Below are positions 1 to 5,622 of a stretch of 5,622 nucleotides of DNA, in pieces. The stretch spans positions 1 through 5,622 of the forward strand of contig USIC01000067.1 in the NCBI GenBank assembly GCA_900554555.1. Direction: 5' to 3'. Below the pieces are notes generated by a model. The model did not search any database. It had not been told where the DNA came from and saw only the letters and a list, made by a program, of their open reading frames with translations. Position 1 is the stretch's first letter. The number at the start of each line of letters is the position of its first letter. The position numbers and the translations under genes are program-made. The DNA comes from an uncultured Solobacterium sp. (GTDB lineage Bacteria > Bacillota_I > Bacilli_A > Erysipelotrichales > Erysipelotrichaceae).

Positions 1-16
1 AATCATTCTCATTCAG

Positions 17-25
17 TGGTACACT
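17..25 (+). promoter_or_regulatory. Possible extended -10 promoter element for htpG
   Basis: The bases TG at 17-18, one base, then TACACT at 20-25 resemble an extended -10 element (TGnTATAAT). Transcription would then start around 32, inside the CIRCE operator, which fits repression by HrcA. The -35 region would lie at or beyond the left edge and cannot be judged. TATATT at 25-30 is an alternative -10. This is a weak call made from motif and position only. Confidence 0.3.
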
Positions 26-28
26 ATA

Positions 29-55
29 TTAGCAGTCATAGCATAAGAGTGCTAA
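29..55 (+). promoter_or_regulatory. CIRCE operator (HrcA binding site) upstream of htpG
   Basis: TTAGCAGTC (29-37), a nine-base spacer (38-46) and GAGTGCTAA (47-55) match the CIRCE consensus TTAGCACTC-N9-GAGTGCTAA at 17 of 18 arm positions. The only difference is G instead of C at 35. CIRCE is bound by the repressor HrcA, which normally controls groESL and dnaK operons in Bacillota and is relieved by heat shock through titration of GroEL. Here it lies immediately before a heat-shock chaperone gene. Its right arm overlaps the ribosome binding site by two bases, so the same repeat could also affect translation as an mRNA hairpin. HrcA itself is not encoded in the window. Confidence 0.9.
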
Positions 56-60
56 GGAGG
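54..60 (+). promoter_or_regulatory. Ribosome binding site of htpG
   Basis: AAGGAGG is a full Shine-Dalgarno sequence nine bases before the ATG at 70. It decides the start: the in-frame ATG at 16 would translate through the CIRCE element and has no such site. Its first two bases are also the last two of the CIRCE right arm. Confidence 0.92.
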
Positions 61-69
61 TGTATTACT

Positions 70-1971
70 ATGGCAAAGAAACAATTTAAAGCAGAATCTA
101 AAAGATTGCTAGATATGATGATTCACTCGATTTATACCAATCGTGAAATCTTCTTACGTGAGTTAATCTCTAACGCTTCTGACGCTTTAGATAAACGTCA
201 TTATCTCTCTCTTACAGATTCTCGCTACGCAACAAATCCAGAGAATTTAAAAATTACACTAGAAATTAAAAAGGATACACGCCAATTGATTATCGAAGAT
301 ACTGGTGTTGGTATGAGTGCAGAAGAACTAGAAAAAAACCTAGGTACAATCGCAAGAAGTGGCTCTGCTGAATTCCGTAAACAACTTGAAAACAACACAG
401 ATAACGTGGATATCATCGGTCAATTCGGAGTTGGTTTCTATAGTGCATTCATTGTCGCAAAGCATGTTCTCGTAGAGACAAAATCCCCTGTAGAAGAAAA
501 AGGTTATGCATGGTCAAGCTCTGGTGAGGATGGATACACAATCACAGAGATTGAAAAACCTGAAGCAGGCACAAAGATTACGATTGATCTAAAAGACAAT
601 ACAGAAGAAGAGTCTTTCGATGAATTCCTAGAAGAATATAAGATTCGTGAACTTGTGAAGAAGTATTCTGATTATGTTCGCTACCCTATTCAAATGGAAG
701 TCACAAAGTCTATCCCTGATCCAACAGAAGAAGGAAAGACAATTGACACTAAGGAACTTGTAACTCTGAACTCTATGGTTCCACTTTGGAAAAAACCAAA
801 ATCTGAAGTAACAGAAGAAGAATATAACTCTTTCTATAAGTCAAAGTTCAATGACTGGGAAAATCCTCAGAAGGTTATTCACTACAACGTAGAAGGAACA
901 CTCTCCTACACAGCGCTATTATTCATCCCTTCTAGAACACCATATAACTTCTACTATCAAGATTTTGAAGCAGGATTACAGTTATACTCCAAGGGTGTAT
1001 TCATCCTTGATAAGGCAAAGGACCTCGTACCTGATTACTACCGCTTTGTACAGGGTATTATCGATAGTGATGATTTAAACCTCAATATATCACGTGAGAT
1101 TCTCCAACAAGACCGTCAGGTTAAGTTACTTGCAAAATCTATCGAAAAGAAGATTCATTCCGCATTAGAAGACATGTTAAAGAATGATCGTGAAAACTAC
1201 GAGAAGTTCTTCGATAACTTCGGCCTAAATCTAAAATATGGTATCTACCAAGATTATGGTATTCACAAGGAACAACTCCAAGATCTCATCTTATTTAGAT
1301 CCTCTAAGGAAGGTAAGTATGTTACTTTGAAAGAATATACAGACCGTATGGTAGAAGGTCAAAACGCAATCTACTACGCAGTCGGCTCTTCTGTTGATGA
1401 AATTGAACGTTCCCCTATCATGCCTAAATTAAAGAAGAAAGGCTATGAAGTTCTCTACTTCTTAGACCGGCGTGATGAGTTCGTTTCCGGCATCATGCAA
1501 AGCTATGATGAAAAGAAGTTCATCTCTATCTCGCAAGCAAATCTAGACTTAGATAGCGAAGAAGAAAAGAAAGAAATTGAAGAAAAGACAGCTGAAAACA
1601 AGGATATGTTAACAGCGATGAAGGATGCCCTAGCAGATAAAGTTAAGGAAGTTCGCATCTCTTCTCGTTTGATTGATGATCCTGTATGTATCGTTGCGGA
1701 TGAAGGTGTTTCCTTGGATATGGAACGCTACATGGCAAATGATCCAATGAATAAAGATAGAGCGATTACAGCCACAAAGATTCTAGAAATCAATCCAAAT
1801 CACCCTATCTTCAATAAGCTACGTGAAGTATCCACATCTTCCCCTGATAAACTCAAAGAGTATACAGATGTACTATATGATCAAGCTTTATTGATTGAAG
1901 GATTACCAATCAAAAATCCAGTTGAGTTTGCCAAGAAGATTACAAACCTCATCGTAGACGCAAAAAACTAA
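70..1971 (+). CDS. htpG: Molecular chaperone HtpG (bacterial Hsp90)
   Basis: This 633-residue protein is an ATP-dependent cytosolic chaperone that acts as a homodimer to refold or remodel client proteins, often with DnaK. The N-terminal GHKL ATPase domain is complete. It has Glu31 and Asn35 in the RELISNASDAL motif (catalytic Glu and Mg-binding Asn), Asp77 in EDTGVGM (adenine contact), the ATP lid LGTIARSGS at 91-99, and GQFGVGFYSAF at 117-127. The middle domain has the conserved NISREILQ motif with Arg342, which contacts the ATP gamma-phosphate in Hsp90s. The C-terminal dimerisation domain is full length and, as in other bacterial forms, has no MEEVD tail. Length matches the family (E. coli about 624). 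The start is set by the AAGGAGG at 54-60. A CIRCE operator directly upstream implies HrcA-controlled heat induction. The gene ends in a strong terminator and converges with the - strand operon. Identity is very secure. Confidence 0.98.
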   Translation: MAKKQFKAESKRLLDMMIHSIYTNREIFLRELISNASDALDKRHYLSLTDSRYATNPENLKITLEIKKDTRQLIIEDTGVGMSAEELEKNLGTIARSGSAEFRKQLENNTDNVDIIGQFGVGFYSAFIVAKHVLVETKSPVEEKGYAWSSSGEDGYTITEIEKPEAGTKITIDLKDNTEEESFDEFLEEYKIRELVKKYSDYVRYPIQMEVTKSIPDPTEEGKTIDTKELVTLNSMVPLWKKPKSEVTEEEYNSFYKSKFNDWENPQKVIHYNVEGTLSYTALLFIPSRTPYNFYYQDFEAGLQLYSKGVFILDKAKDLVPDYYRFVQGIIDSDDLNLNISREILQQDRQVKLLAKSIEKKIHSALEDMLKNDRENYEKFFDNFGLNLKYGIYQDYGIHKEQLQDLILFRSSKEGKYVTLKEYTDRMVEGQNAIYYAVGSSVDEIERSPIMPKLKKKGYEVLYFLDRRDEFVSGIMQSYDEKKFISISQANLDLDSEEEKKEIEEKTAENKDMLTAMKDALADKVKEVRISSRLIDDPVCIVADEGVSLDMERYMANDPMNKDRAITATKILEINPNHPIFNKLREVSTSSPDKLKEYTDVLYDQALLIEGLPIKNPVEFAKKITNLIVDAKN

Positions 1972-1979
1972 ATACTTAA

Positions 1980-2010
1980 AAAGACGTAACCGCTCGTTAC
2001 GTCTTTCTTT
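1980..2010. terminator. Bidirectional intrinsic terminator between htpG and the converging operon
   Basis: AAAGACGTAAC (1980-1990) and GTTACGTCTTT (1996-2006) form a perfect 11-bp stem around a five-base loop (CGCTC). On the + strand, the T-rich tail CTTT follows at 2007-2010, after htpG ends at 1971. On the - strand the stem is followed by TTTTTAAG-like sequence (1980 down to 1973), so it can also end the operon whose last stop codon is at 2022. One hairpin serving two converging units is common in compact genomes. Confidence 0.9.
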
Positions 2011-2021
2011 ATGTCTAGATA

Positions 2022-2936
2022 TTATGTTTCTTTTGTGACATTTACCATATCACGACGATCAGGAAGTTGTGCAATCACGATCGCAATAAAGATGAGTACA
2101 CAACCAATTAATTCTCTAGTATTTAAAACTTGATTCAATATTAGATACCCTGCTAAAGCCGCAAATACAGACTCCAAGGATAATAACATTCCCGCAATTG
2201 TAGGGTTAGCTTCCTTTTGGGCAAAAATCTGTAATGTATACGCAATACAAGAAGAGAAGATACCTGTATATAGTAATGGAATATAGGCTGCTAAGATTGC
2301 GCCTATTGTAGGCTTTTCAATCACAATCATTGGAATTACTGTCGCAAATCCACCAATTAATAATTGTCCACAAGATAATCTAACTGGATCAACACGCGTA
2401 CTAAAATGCCCAATGATGATAATATGTATCGCAAATAAGAACGCAGCTAGAATCAAGAATATTTCACCGATTCCTATCGCAAGATTACCTGCCATGCTTA
2501 AAAGGTACAATCCAAATAAAGCCATTACGATGCCAACCCAAACTTTTAAAGGTATCTTTTTGCCAAATAAAAGTGTGATGATTGGCACAAACAATACATA
2601 TAGCGTTGTTAGAAAACCAGCTTTCGCAACCGGCACCGTCAACATCGCAATCTGTTGCACAATACTACCAATGGACAAGGCAAGACCACATAACACAGAA
2701 CCTAATAGTAGCTTCTTTTTTTCTTCCTTCGTCTTAGGACGAATGACATGCGTGCGCTTCTTGTCTAGAATCGGAATGATTGCAAGAAGTGAAAAACCCG
2801 CAATCAAAAAACGGATTGTTGAAAACGTCCATGGGCCAATATAGTTCATTCCTACATTCTGTGCTACAAATGCACAACCCCAGATAATCGATGCTAATAT
2901 CAGTAATAAATTACTTCTTGAAAAGAATTTTCTCAT
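2022..2936 (-). CDS. EamA/DMT-superfamily permease, substrate unknown
   Basis: This 304-residue integral membrane protein has about ten hydrophobic helices arranged as two EamA repeats, roughly residues 10-147 and 155-291. Family hallmarks include IWGCAFVAQNVGM near 18-30, the tract AKAGFLTTLYVLFVPIITLLFG at 104-125 (repeat 1) and the matching AGMLLSLES stretch near 248-256 (repeat 2). The family exports metabolites, amino acids or drugs, and substrate cannot be read from sequence. A basic, charged loop (58-75) lies between helices 2 and 3. In repeat 2 the usual SLEP is SLES and the usual GE before the last helix is NQ (268-269). The ATG overlaps the stop of the upstream phosphoesterase gene in an ATGA arrangement and has its own GAGGT site, so the two are probably translationally coupled. 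It is the last gene before the shared terminator. Family assignment is firm; function is open. Confidence 0.93.
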   Translation of the reverse strand: MRKFFSRSNLLLILASIIWGCAFVAQNVGMNYIGPWTFSTIRFLIAGFSLLAIIPILDKKRTHVIRPKTKEEKKKLLLGSVLCGLALSIGSIVQQIAMLTVPVAKAGFLTTLYVLFVPIITLLFGKKIPLKVWVGIVMALFGLYLLSMAGNLAIGIGEIFLILAAFLFAIHIIIIGHFSTRVDPVRLSCGQLLIGGFATVIPMIVIEKPTIGAILAAYIPLLYTGIFSSCIAYTLQIFAQKEANPTIAGMLLSLESVFAALAGYLILNQVLNTRELIGCVLIFIAIVIAQLPDRRDMVNVTKET

Positions 2937-4333
2937 ATCTTACCTCGATGGAAACGACTTATTTTCGCAGATTCAATAAACTGTACATCATCCAATTTCA
3001 TCTCTAAAAGATCTCTAAAATACTCTTTCGCAAAGTTCGTTTCTTTTAGTGACTCACCTAGCATCTCATATCCAGATCCTCTTTGTAAAAAGTCACTTGT
3101 AATAACACGATAACACTTTTCTTCATCAAGTGGTATTCCATCAATCTTAATTATTTGTAAATCACAATTTACTTCCACGTTATAACTTACCGCTATTGTA
3201 CCTAATTCTGTACCGCGGAACCCAGACCAACGATTTGAAGTCATATGAATATACTCATTTTTTTGTGATGCAAATATCGCATCTTTAATCTGCTTTCCAG
3301 ACCATACTAAAGTCGTTGGATTTAATGGGGATGGAGAAACCTCCAAAAGATTTAACTTCGTAACTTCCTTTGCAATCCCTTTTGAAAGAATTCCATGATT
3401 GATCAAAGCCAAATCCGAAGGATATGTTTTCCACATCATATCCGCAAGCACATTCATTGCCATGCATTCATGTTCAATCGAAAACTCTAAATCTTGTGGT
3501 AAGACATAAAGAACTTTACTGAGTTCTGCGATTGCTATTTCAGTTTGTTGTGACATCACAGATTCAATCTGAGGATCTTTTTCTTTCTCCACCACAATAT
3601 TTTCTCCACTTGCAGACACAACATGATAATCATCATCTACTTCTAACGTTAATTTACCAAGATACTTTGCCCAACAACCACTTTGATGAATCCAAGTACC
3701 ATTGATATGCTCCGCCTCATCCATTTCCGTATGCGAATGTCCACCGATAATACAATCTAAACCATTCACTGTTTCCGCGATTTCACGGTCTTTCTTAATA
3801 CCTCCATGGGATAATAAGATTGAAATATCATAGTTGCCTTTTTCTTGTTCAAGAATCTTTTGTACGAGTGGTGTTGGTTCAAGCAATTTCATACCACACA
3901 TATCTGTAAATGCAGTACTTTCAGGACTTTCTCCCCAGTATGGTGAAATACCAATGATTAAAACACGTACACCACTACGTGTAAGAGTTATAAATGGTAA
4001 AACACTAGAGATAGGCTCTTTGTTTAAACGGAAAAGATTTGCGGATAGTAACGGAAAGTTTTGATTTGTCATTTCCTCTAAATACTCCATACCCGCAAAG
4101 AATTCATTGTTTCCAATTGCCATCGCATCATAACCAGCACTCTTTAACAACTCAATACCACCTACTCCATGGGTACCATTAATCATCACCGACTTCTGGT
4201 CGCAAAAATCTCCTGCATCAAGCAGGAAATCTTTTTCAAAATTTATATGTTTACGAATATAACGCACAATTGCAGAGAAATCCTCAAACTGACTATGTAC
4301 ATCATTTGTATGCCAAATTGTTATCTTCTTCAT
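2933..4333 (-). CDS. UshA/YunD-like metallophosphoesterase (5'-nucleotidase family), cytoplasmic
   Basis: This 466-residue protein has the two-domain layout of the 5'-nucleotidase family. The N-terminal calcineurin-like domain (about 1-205) has the metal ligands Asp11 and His13 (TNDVH), Asp42 (AGDF), Asn75 (GNN), His176 (LSHGG), and His199 and His201 (GGHSH). The C-terminal substrate domain (about 255-460) includes NHGIL at 312-316, GFRG at 371-374 and RGSGYEML at 418-425. There is no signal peptide, so it should act in the cytoplasm, unlike periplasmic UshA. In UshA the motif is GNHEFD, with a catalytic His-Asp pair; here it reads GNNEFF, so both are replaced (Asn76, Phe79). The Arg of NxGxxR is Ser317. 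From memory, the YunD branch of Bacillota also has GNNE, making this a YunD-type enzyme with an altered or different phosphoester substrate. The ATG at 4333 is chosen for its AGGAGG and for starting one base after the upstream stop. Fold is secure; substrate and activity are not. Confidence 0.88.
   Translation of the reverse strand: MKKITIWHTNDVHSQFEDFSAIVRYIRKHINFEKDFLLDAGDFCDQKSVMINGTHGVGGIELLKSAGYDAMAIGNNEFFAGMEYLEEMTNQNFPLLSANLFRLNKEPISSVLPFITLTRSGVRVLIIGISPYWGESPESTAFTDMCGMKLLEPTPLVQKILEQEKGNYDISILLSHGGIKKDREIAETVNGLDCIIGGHSHTEMDEAEHINGTWIHQSGCWAKYLGKLTLEVDDDYHVVSASGENIVVEKEKDPQIESVMSQQTEIAIAELSKVLYVLPQDLEFSIEHECMAMNVLADMMWKTYPSDLALINHGILSKGIAKEVTKLNLLEVSPSPLNPTTLVWSGKQIKDAIFASQKNEYIHMTSNRWSGFRGTELGTIAVSYNVEVNCDLQIIKIDGIPLDEEKCYRVITSDFLQRGSGYEMLGESLKETNFAKEYFRDLLEMKLDDVQFIESAKISRFHRGKI
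2942..2946 (-). promoter_or_regulatory. Ribosome binding site of the EamA permease gene
   Basis: GAGGT on the - strand lies five bases before the ATG at 2936-2934, inside the last codons of the phosphoesterase gene. It supports the start that overlaps the upstream stop codon by four bases (ATGA). Confidence 0.75.
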
Positions 4334-4334
4334 A

Positions 4335-5510
4335 TCAGCCTCCTGTATACGGATGATCGAATGTAATAACAGTATAAATCTTATTCGGATACTTTTCAAA
4401 GTGATGGTCAATCTCTACTTTGATTTGTTCATCTTCTAAATGAAAGCCATAAGGAATCACCAAATCAAATACTAAATTGGTATGTTCATCACCTAATACT
4501 GTTCTAAAATCATGAACTGTAATTGCTGGATCAATCTGTGAAAGAATATGTTTTAAATCTTCAAAGTATGCATTTGTAATAGGATTATCATATTCAATAG
4601 GATCCATATGCAATGTCATCATCACATGTAGTGTATCTCCAACTTCACGTTCTGCTTGGTCGATAATATCGTGAATCTTTACGATATTCATCTTCGCATC
4701 TACTTCCGCATGCGCACTACCAATCTTAACGCCAGGCCCATAATCATGAATGATTAGGTCATGCAAACCTCGAATTTCTTTATATTTTAAAATGGTTTCG
4801 CGAATTTGTTTTACCAACACTTTATCTGCCGGTTTTCCAATTAAACGATCAATGATTTCTTTAATCAATTCATATCCCGACTTCAATATGAAACAGGCAA
4901 TCACTAGTGTCGCAACACCATCAAATGGGAATGTTGTTTTGAGTTGACTCAATAACATCGCCACAATCGTAATTAATGTTGACCATGCATCATTGCGTGC
5001 ATCCTGTGCAGTCGCAATCATCGCAAGATTATCAATTCTCTTTCCAATTGTATGGTTGAGATAACTGATCCACAGCTTAACACCAATGGATACTACCAGT
5101 ATTAACAAGAGCATTGGTCGAAATAGAATCTCATTTGGTTCCATAATCTGCTGGATGCCCTGTTTGATTAGTTCAAAACTTACGGTAAAGATAACCACCG
5201 CAATCACAAAACTAACCACATACTCTACTCGGCCATGTCCAAACGGATGTTCTTTATCCGCCGGCTTACTTGCAATACGATATCCTAGCACTGTCACAAG
5301 ACATGTCATCACATCAGATAGGTTGTTAAAGCCATCCGACATAATAGAAACAGAACCTGTCATAAAACCAATTGTTAATTTTACGATGAATAATAATAGG
5401 TTTGCGATAATCCCAATGATACTCGTCAGTTTTCCATACGCAAAGCGTACGGTTTCATTTTGAATATCATCCGCATTTTTAATATATTTTTTTATCAGAT
5501 AGTTTATCAT
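4335..5510 (-). CDS. Cation diffusion facilitator transporter, probable Mn(2+) (or Fe(2+)) exporter, MntE-like
   Basis: This 391-residue membrane protein is a CDF metal/proton antiporter. About six helices span residues 28-220. The transport site can be placed by ungapped alignment with E. coli YiiP/FieF recalled from memory: helix 2 has Asn62 and Asp66 (NxxxD) and helix 5 has Asp170 and Asp174 (DARND, DxxxD). Zinc CDFs carry HxxxD in helix 5; DxxxD is the pattern of the manganese group. The family motif PADKEHPFGHGRVE (83-96) follows helix 2. The cytoplasmic part is long, 226-391: a typical ZT-dimer domain (to about 304, ending TLHMDP) followed by a second stretch (310-388) that looks like a repeat of it. 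FieF-type proteins are near 300 residues; MntE-type ones near 390. The AAGGA site at 5519-5523 supports this start. The phosphoesterase gene follows after one base. Family is certain; manganese specificity is inferred. Confidence 0.95.
   Translation of the reverse strand: MINYLIKKYIKNADDIQNETVRFAYGKLTSIIGIIANLLLFIVKLTIGFMTGSVSIMSDGFNNLSDVMTCLVTVLGYRIASKPADKEHPFGHGRVEYVVSFVIAVVIFTVSFELIKQGIQQIMEPNEILFRPMLLLILVVSIGVKLWISYLNHTIGKRIDNLAMIATAQDARNDAWSTLITIVAMLLSQLKTTFPFDGVATLVIACFILKSGYELIKEIIDRLIGKPADKVLVKQIRETILKYKEIRGLHDLIIHDYGPGVKIGSAHAEVDAKMNIVKIHDIIDQAEREVGDTLHVMMTLHMDPIEYDNPITNAYFEDLKHILSQIDPAITVHDFRTVLGDEHTNLVFDLVIPYGFHLEDEQIKVEIDHHFEKYPNKIYTVITFDHPYTGG
4339..4344 (-). promoter_or_regulatory. 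Ribosome binding site of the phosphoesterase gene
   Basis: AGGAGG on the - strand sits five bases before the ATG at 4333-4331, within the last codons of the CDF gene. It decides the start. The longer in-frame start at 4411 would add 26 residues out of frame over the CDF coding region, while the metallophosphoesterase fold begins right after this ATG (MKKITIWHTNDVH). Confidence 0.88.
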
Positions 5511-5530
5511 AAGTACTTTCCTTAGTACCT
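5511..5530 (-). promoter_or_regulatory. Hairpin presenting the CDF gene's Shine-Dalgarno sequence in its loop
   Basis: On the - strand AGGTACT (5530-5524) can pair with AGTACTT (5517-5511), giving seven base pairs including one G-U. The six-base loop AAGGAA is the likely ribosome binding site, and the hairpin ends immediately before the ATG at 5510. The SD itself is convincing, with AAGGA eight bases from the ATG. Whether the short hairpin matters for expression is uncertain. Confidence 0.45.
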
Positions 5531-5533
5531 ATT

Positions 5534-5622
5534 TTAACGTAACGTAGCCTTCTTATCCAAGGTATTTGCATATTCTTTTGTAAAGAATAATGCGATTCCA
5601 TAAGAACATAGTATAGGCATAA
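5534..5622 (-). CDS. 3' end of an unidentified gene, cut by the window edge
   Basis: One - strand frame is open from the right edge to a TAA at 5536-5534. It encodes at least 28 C-terminal residues ending KKATLR, with a hydrophobic stretch (PILCSYGIALFFT) followed by a charged tail. The composition looks like real protein. The stop lies 23 bases before the CDF start, with no terminator between, so the gene is probably the upstream member of the same operon. All three + strand frames are closed by stops here. Another - strand frame is also open and runs on toward the CDF gene, but it reads less like protein. I do not recognise the family. The start and most of the protein are outside the window. 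Confidence 0.45.
   Translation of the reverse strand, partial: MPILCSYGIALFFTKEYANTLDKKATLR

Noticed and set aside
16..69. In-frame upstream ATG extending HtpG by 18 residues
   Set aside because: It would translate through the CIRCE operator, lacks a Shine-Dalgarno sequence, and the conserved HtpG N-terminus begins at 70 after AAGGAGG.
2413..2844. + strand open frame of 143 codons opposite the permease
   Set aside because: It is the antisense shadow of a clear membrane-protein gene, with no ribosome binding site and no recognisable family.
4334..4411. Longer phosphoesterase start adding 26 residues that look faintly like a signal peptide (basic then hydrophobic)
   Set aside because: The stretch lies out of frame over the CDF 3' end, has no suitable ribosome binding site, and the strong AGGAGG belongs to the ATG at 4333 where the conserved fold begins.
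5086..5463. + strand open frame of 125 codons opposite the CDF gene
   Set aside because: It is a low-complexity Thr/Ile/Ser-rich antisense shadow of the CDF transmembrane region.
5511..5622. Manganese riboswitch (yybP-ykoY type) before the CDF gene
   Set aside because: The CDF leader is only 23 nt long after the preceding stop codon, too short for that aptamer, and no conserved aptamer core was recognised.
1..5622. Mobile elements, CRISPR arrays, tRNA or rRNA genes
   Set aside because: No repeated spacers, terminal repeats, transposase motifs or RNA gene signatures were seen; almost all bases are taken by the four long genes.

Overview
The window is about 5.6 kb of low-GC, densely coded bacterial chromosome with strong AGGAGG-type ribosome binding sites. 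It has a CIRCE heat-shock operator and gene types common in Bacillota. The lineage reads as a Bacillota member, possibly near the Erysipelotrichia; that finer placement is an impression from protein sequence style and was not tested. Nothing looks mobile, phage-derived or recently acquired.

Layout. (1) On the + strand at the left edge lies htpG, the bacterial Hsp90 chaperone (70-1971). It is preceded by a near-perfect CIRCE inverted repeat (29-55) whose right arm runs into the Shine-Dalgarno sequence. (2) A strong, effectively bidirectional hairpin terminator (1980-2010) separates htpG from a convergent set of genes. (3) On the - strand, reading right to left, a tightly packed probable operon holds four genes: the 3' end of an unidentified gene (5622-5534), a cation diffusion facilitator transporter (5510-4335), a cytoplasmic UshA/YunD-like metallophosphoesterase (4333-2933), and a ten-helix EamA/DMT-family transporter (2936-2022). 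The gaps are 23 nt, 1 nt and a 4-nt overlap, so translational coupling is likely. The promoter of this operon lies outside the window.

How the genes may work together. The CDF protein has the NxxxD/DxxxD transmembrane site typical of manganese exporters rather than zinc exporters. The next gene encodes a dinuclear-metal phosphoesterase fold, a family often manganese-dependent. A link between manganese handling and a small cytoplasmic phosphoester-metabolising module with an exporter is an inference from gene order only.

The best candidates for something unusual are the phosphoesterase and the CDF protein. The phosphoesterase keeps its metal ligands but has lost the classical catalytic His/Asp pair (GNHEFD has become GNNEFF) and the Arg of the NxGxxR substrate loop. 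The CDF protein appears to carry two consecutive cytoplasmic ferredoxin-like domains and has a Shine-Dalgarno sequence displayed in a hairpin loop. The CIRCE control of htpG is also notable, because htpG of Bacillus subtilis is not under HrcA/CIRCE control. No entirely new system is evident.
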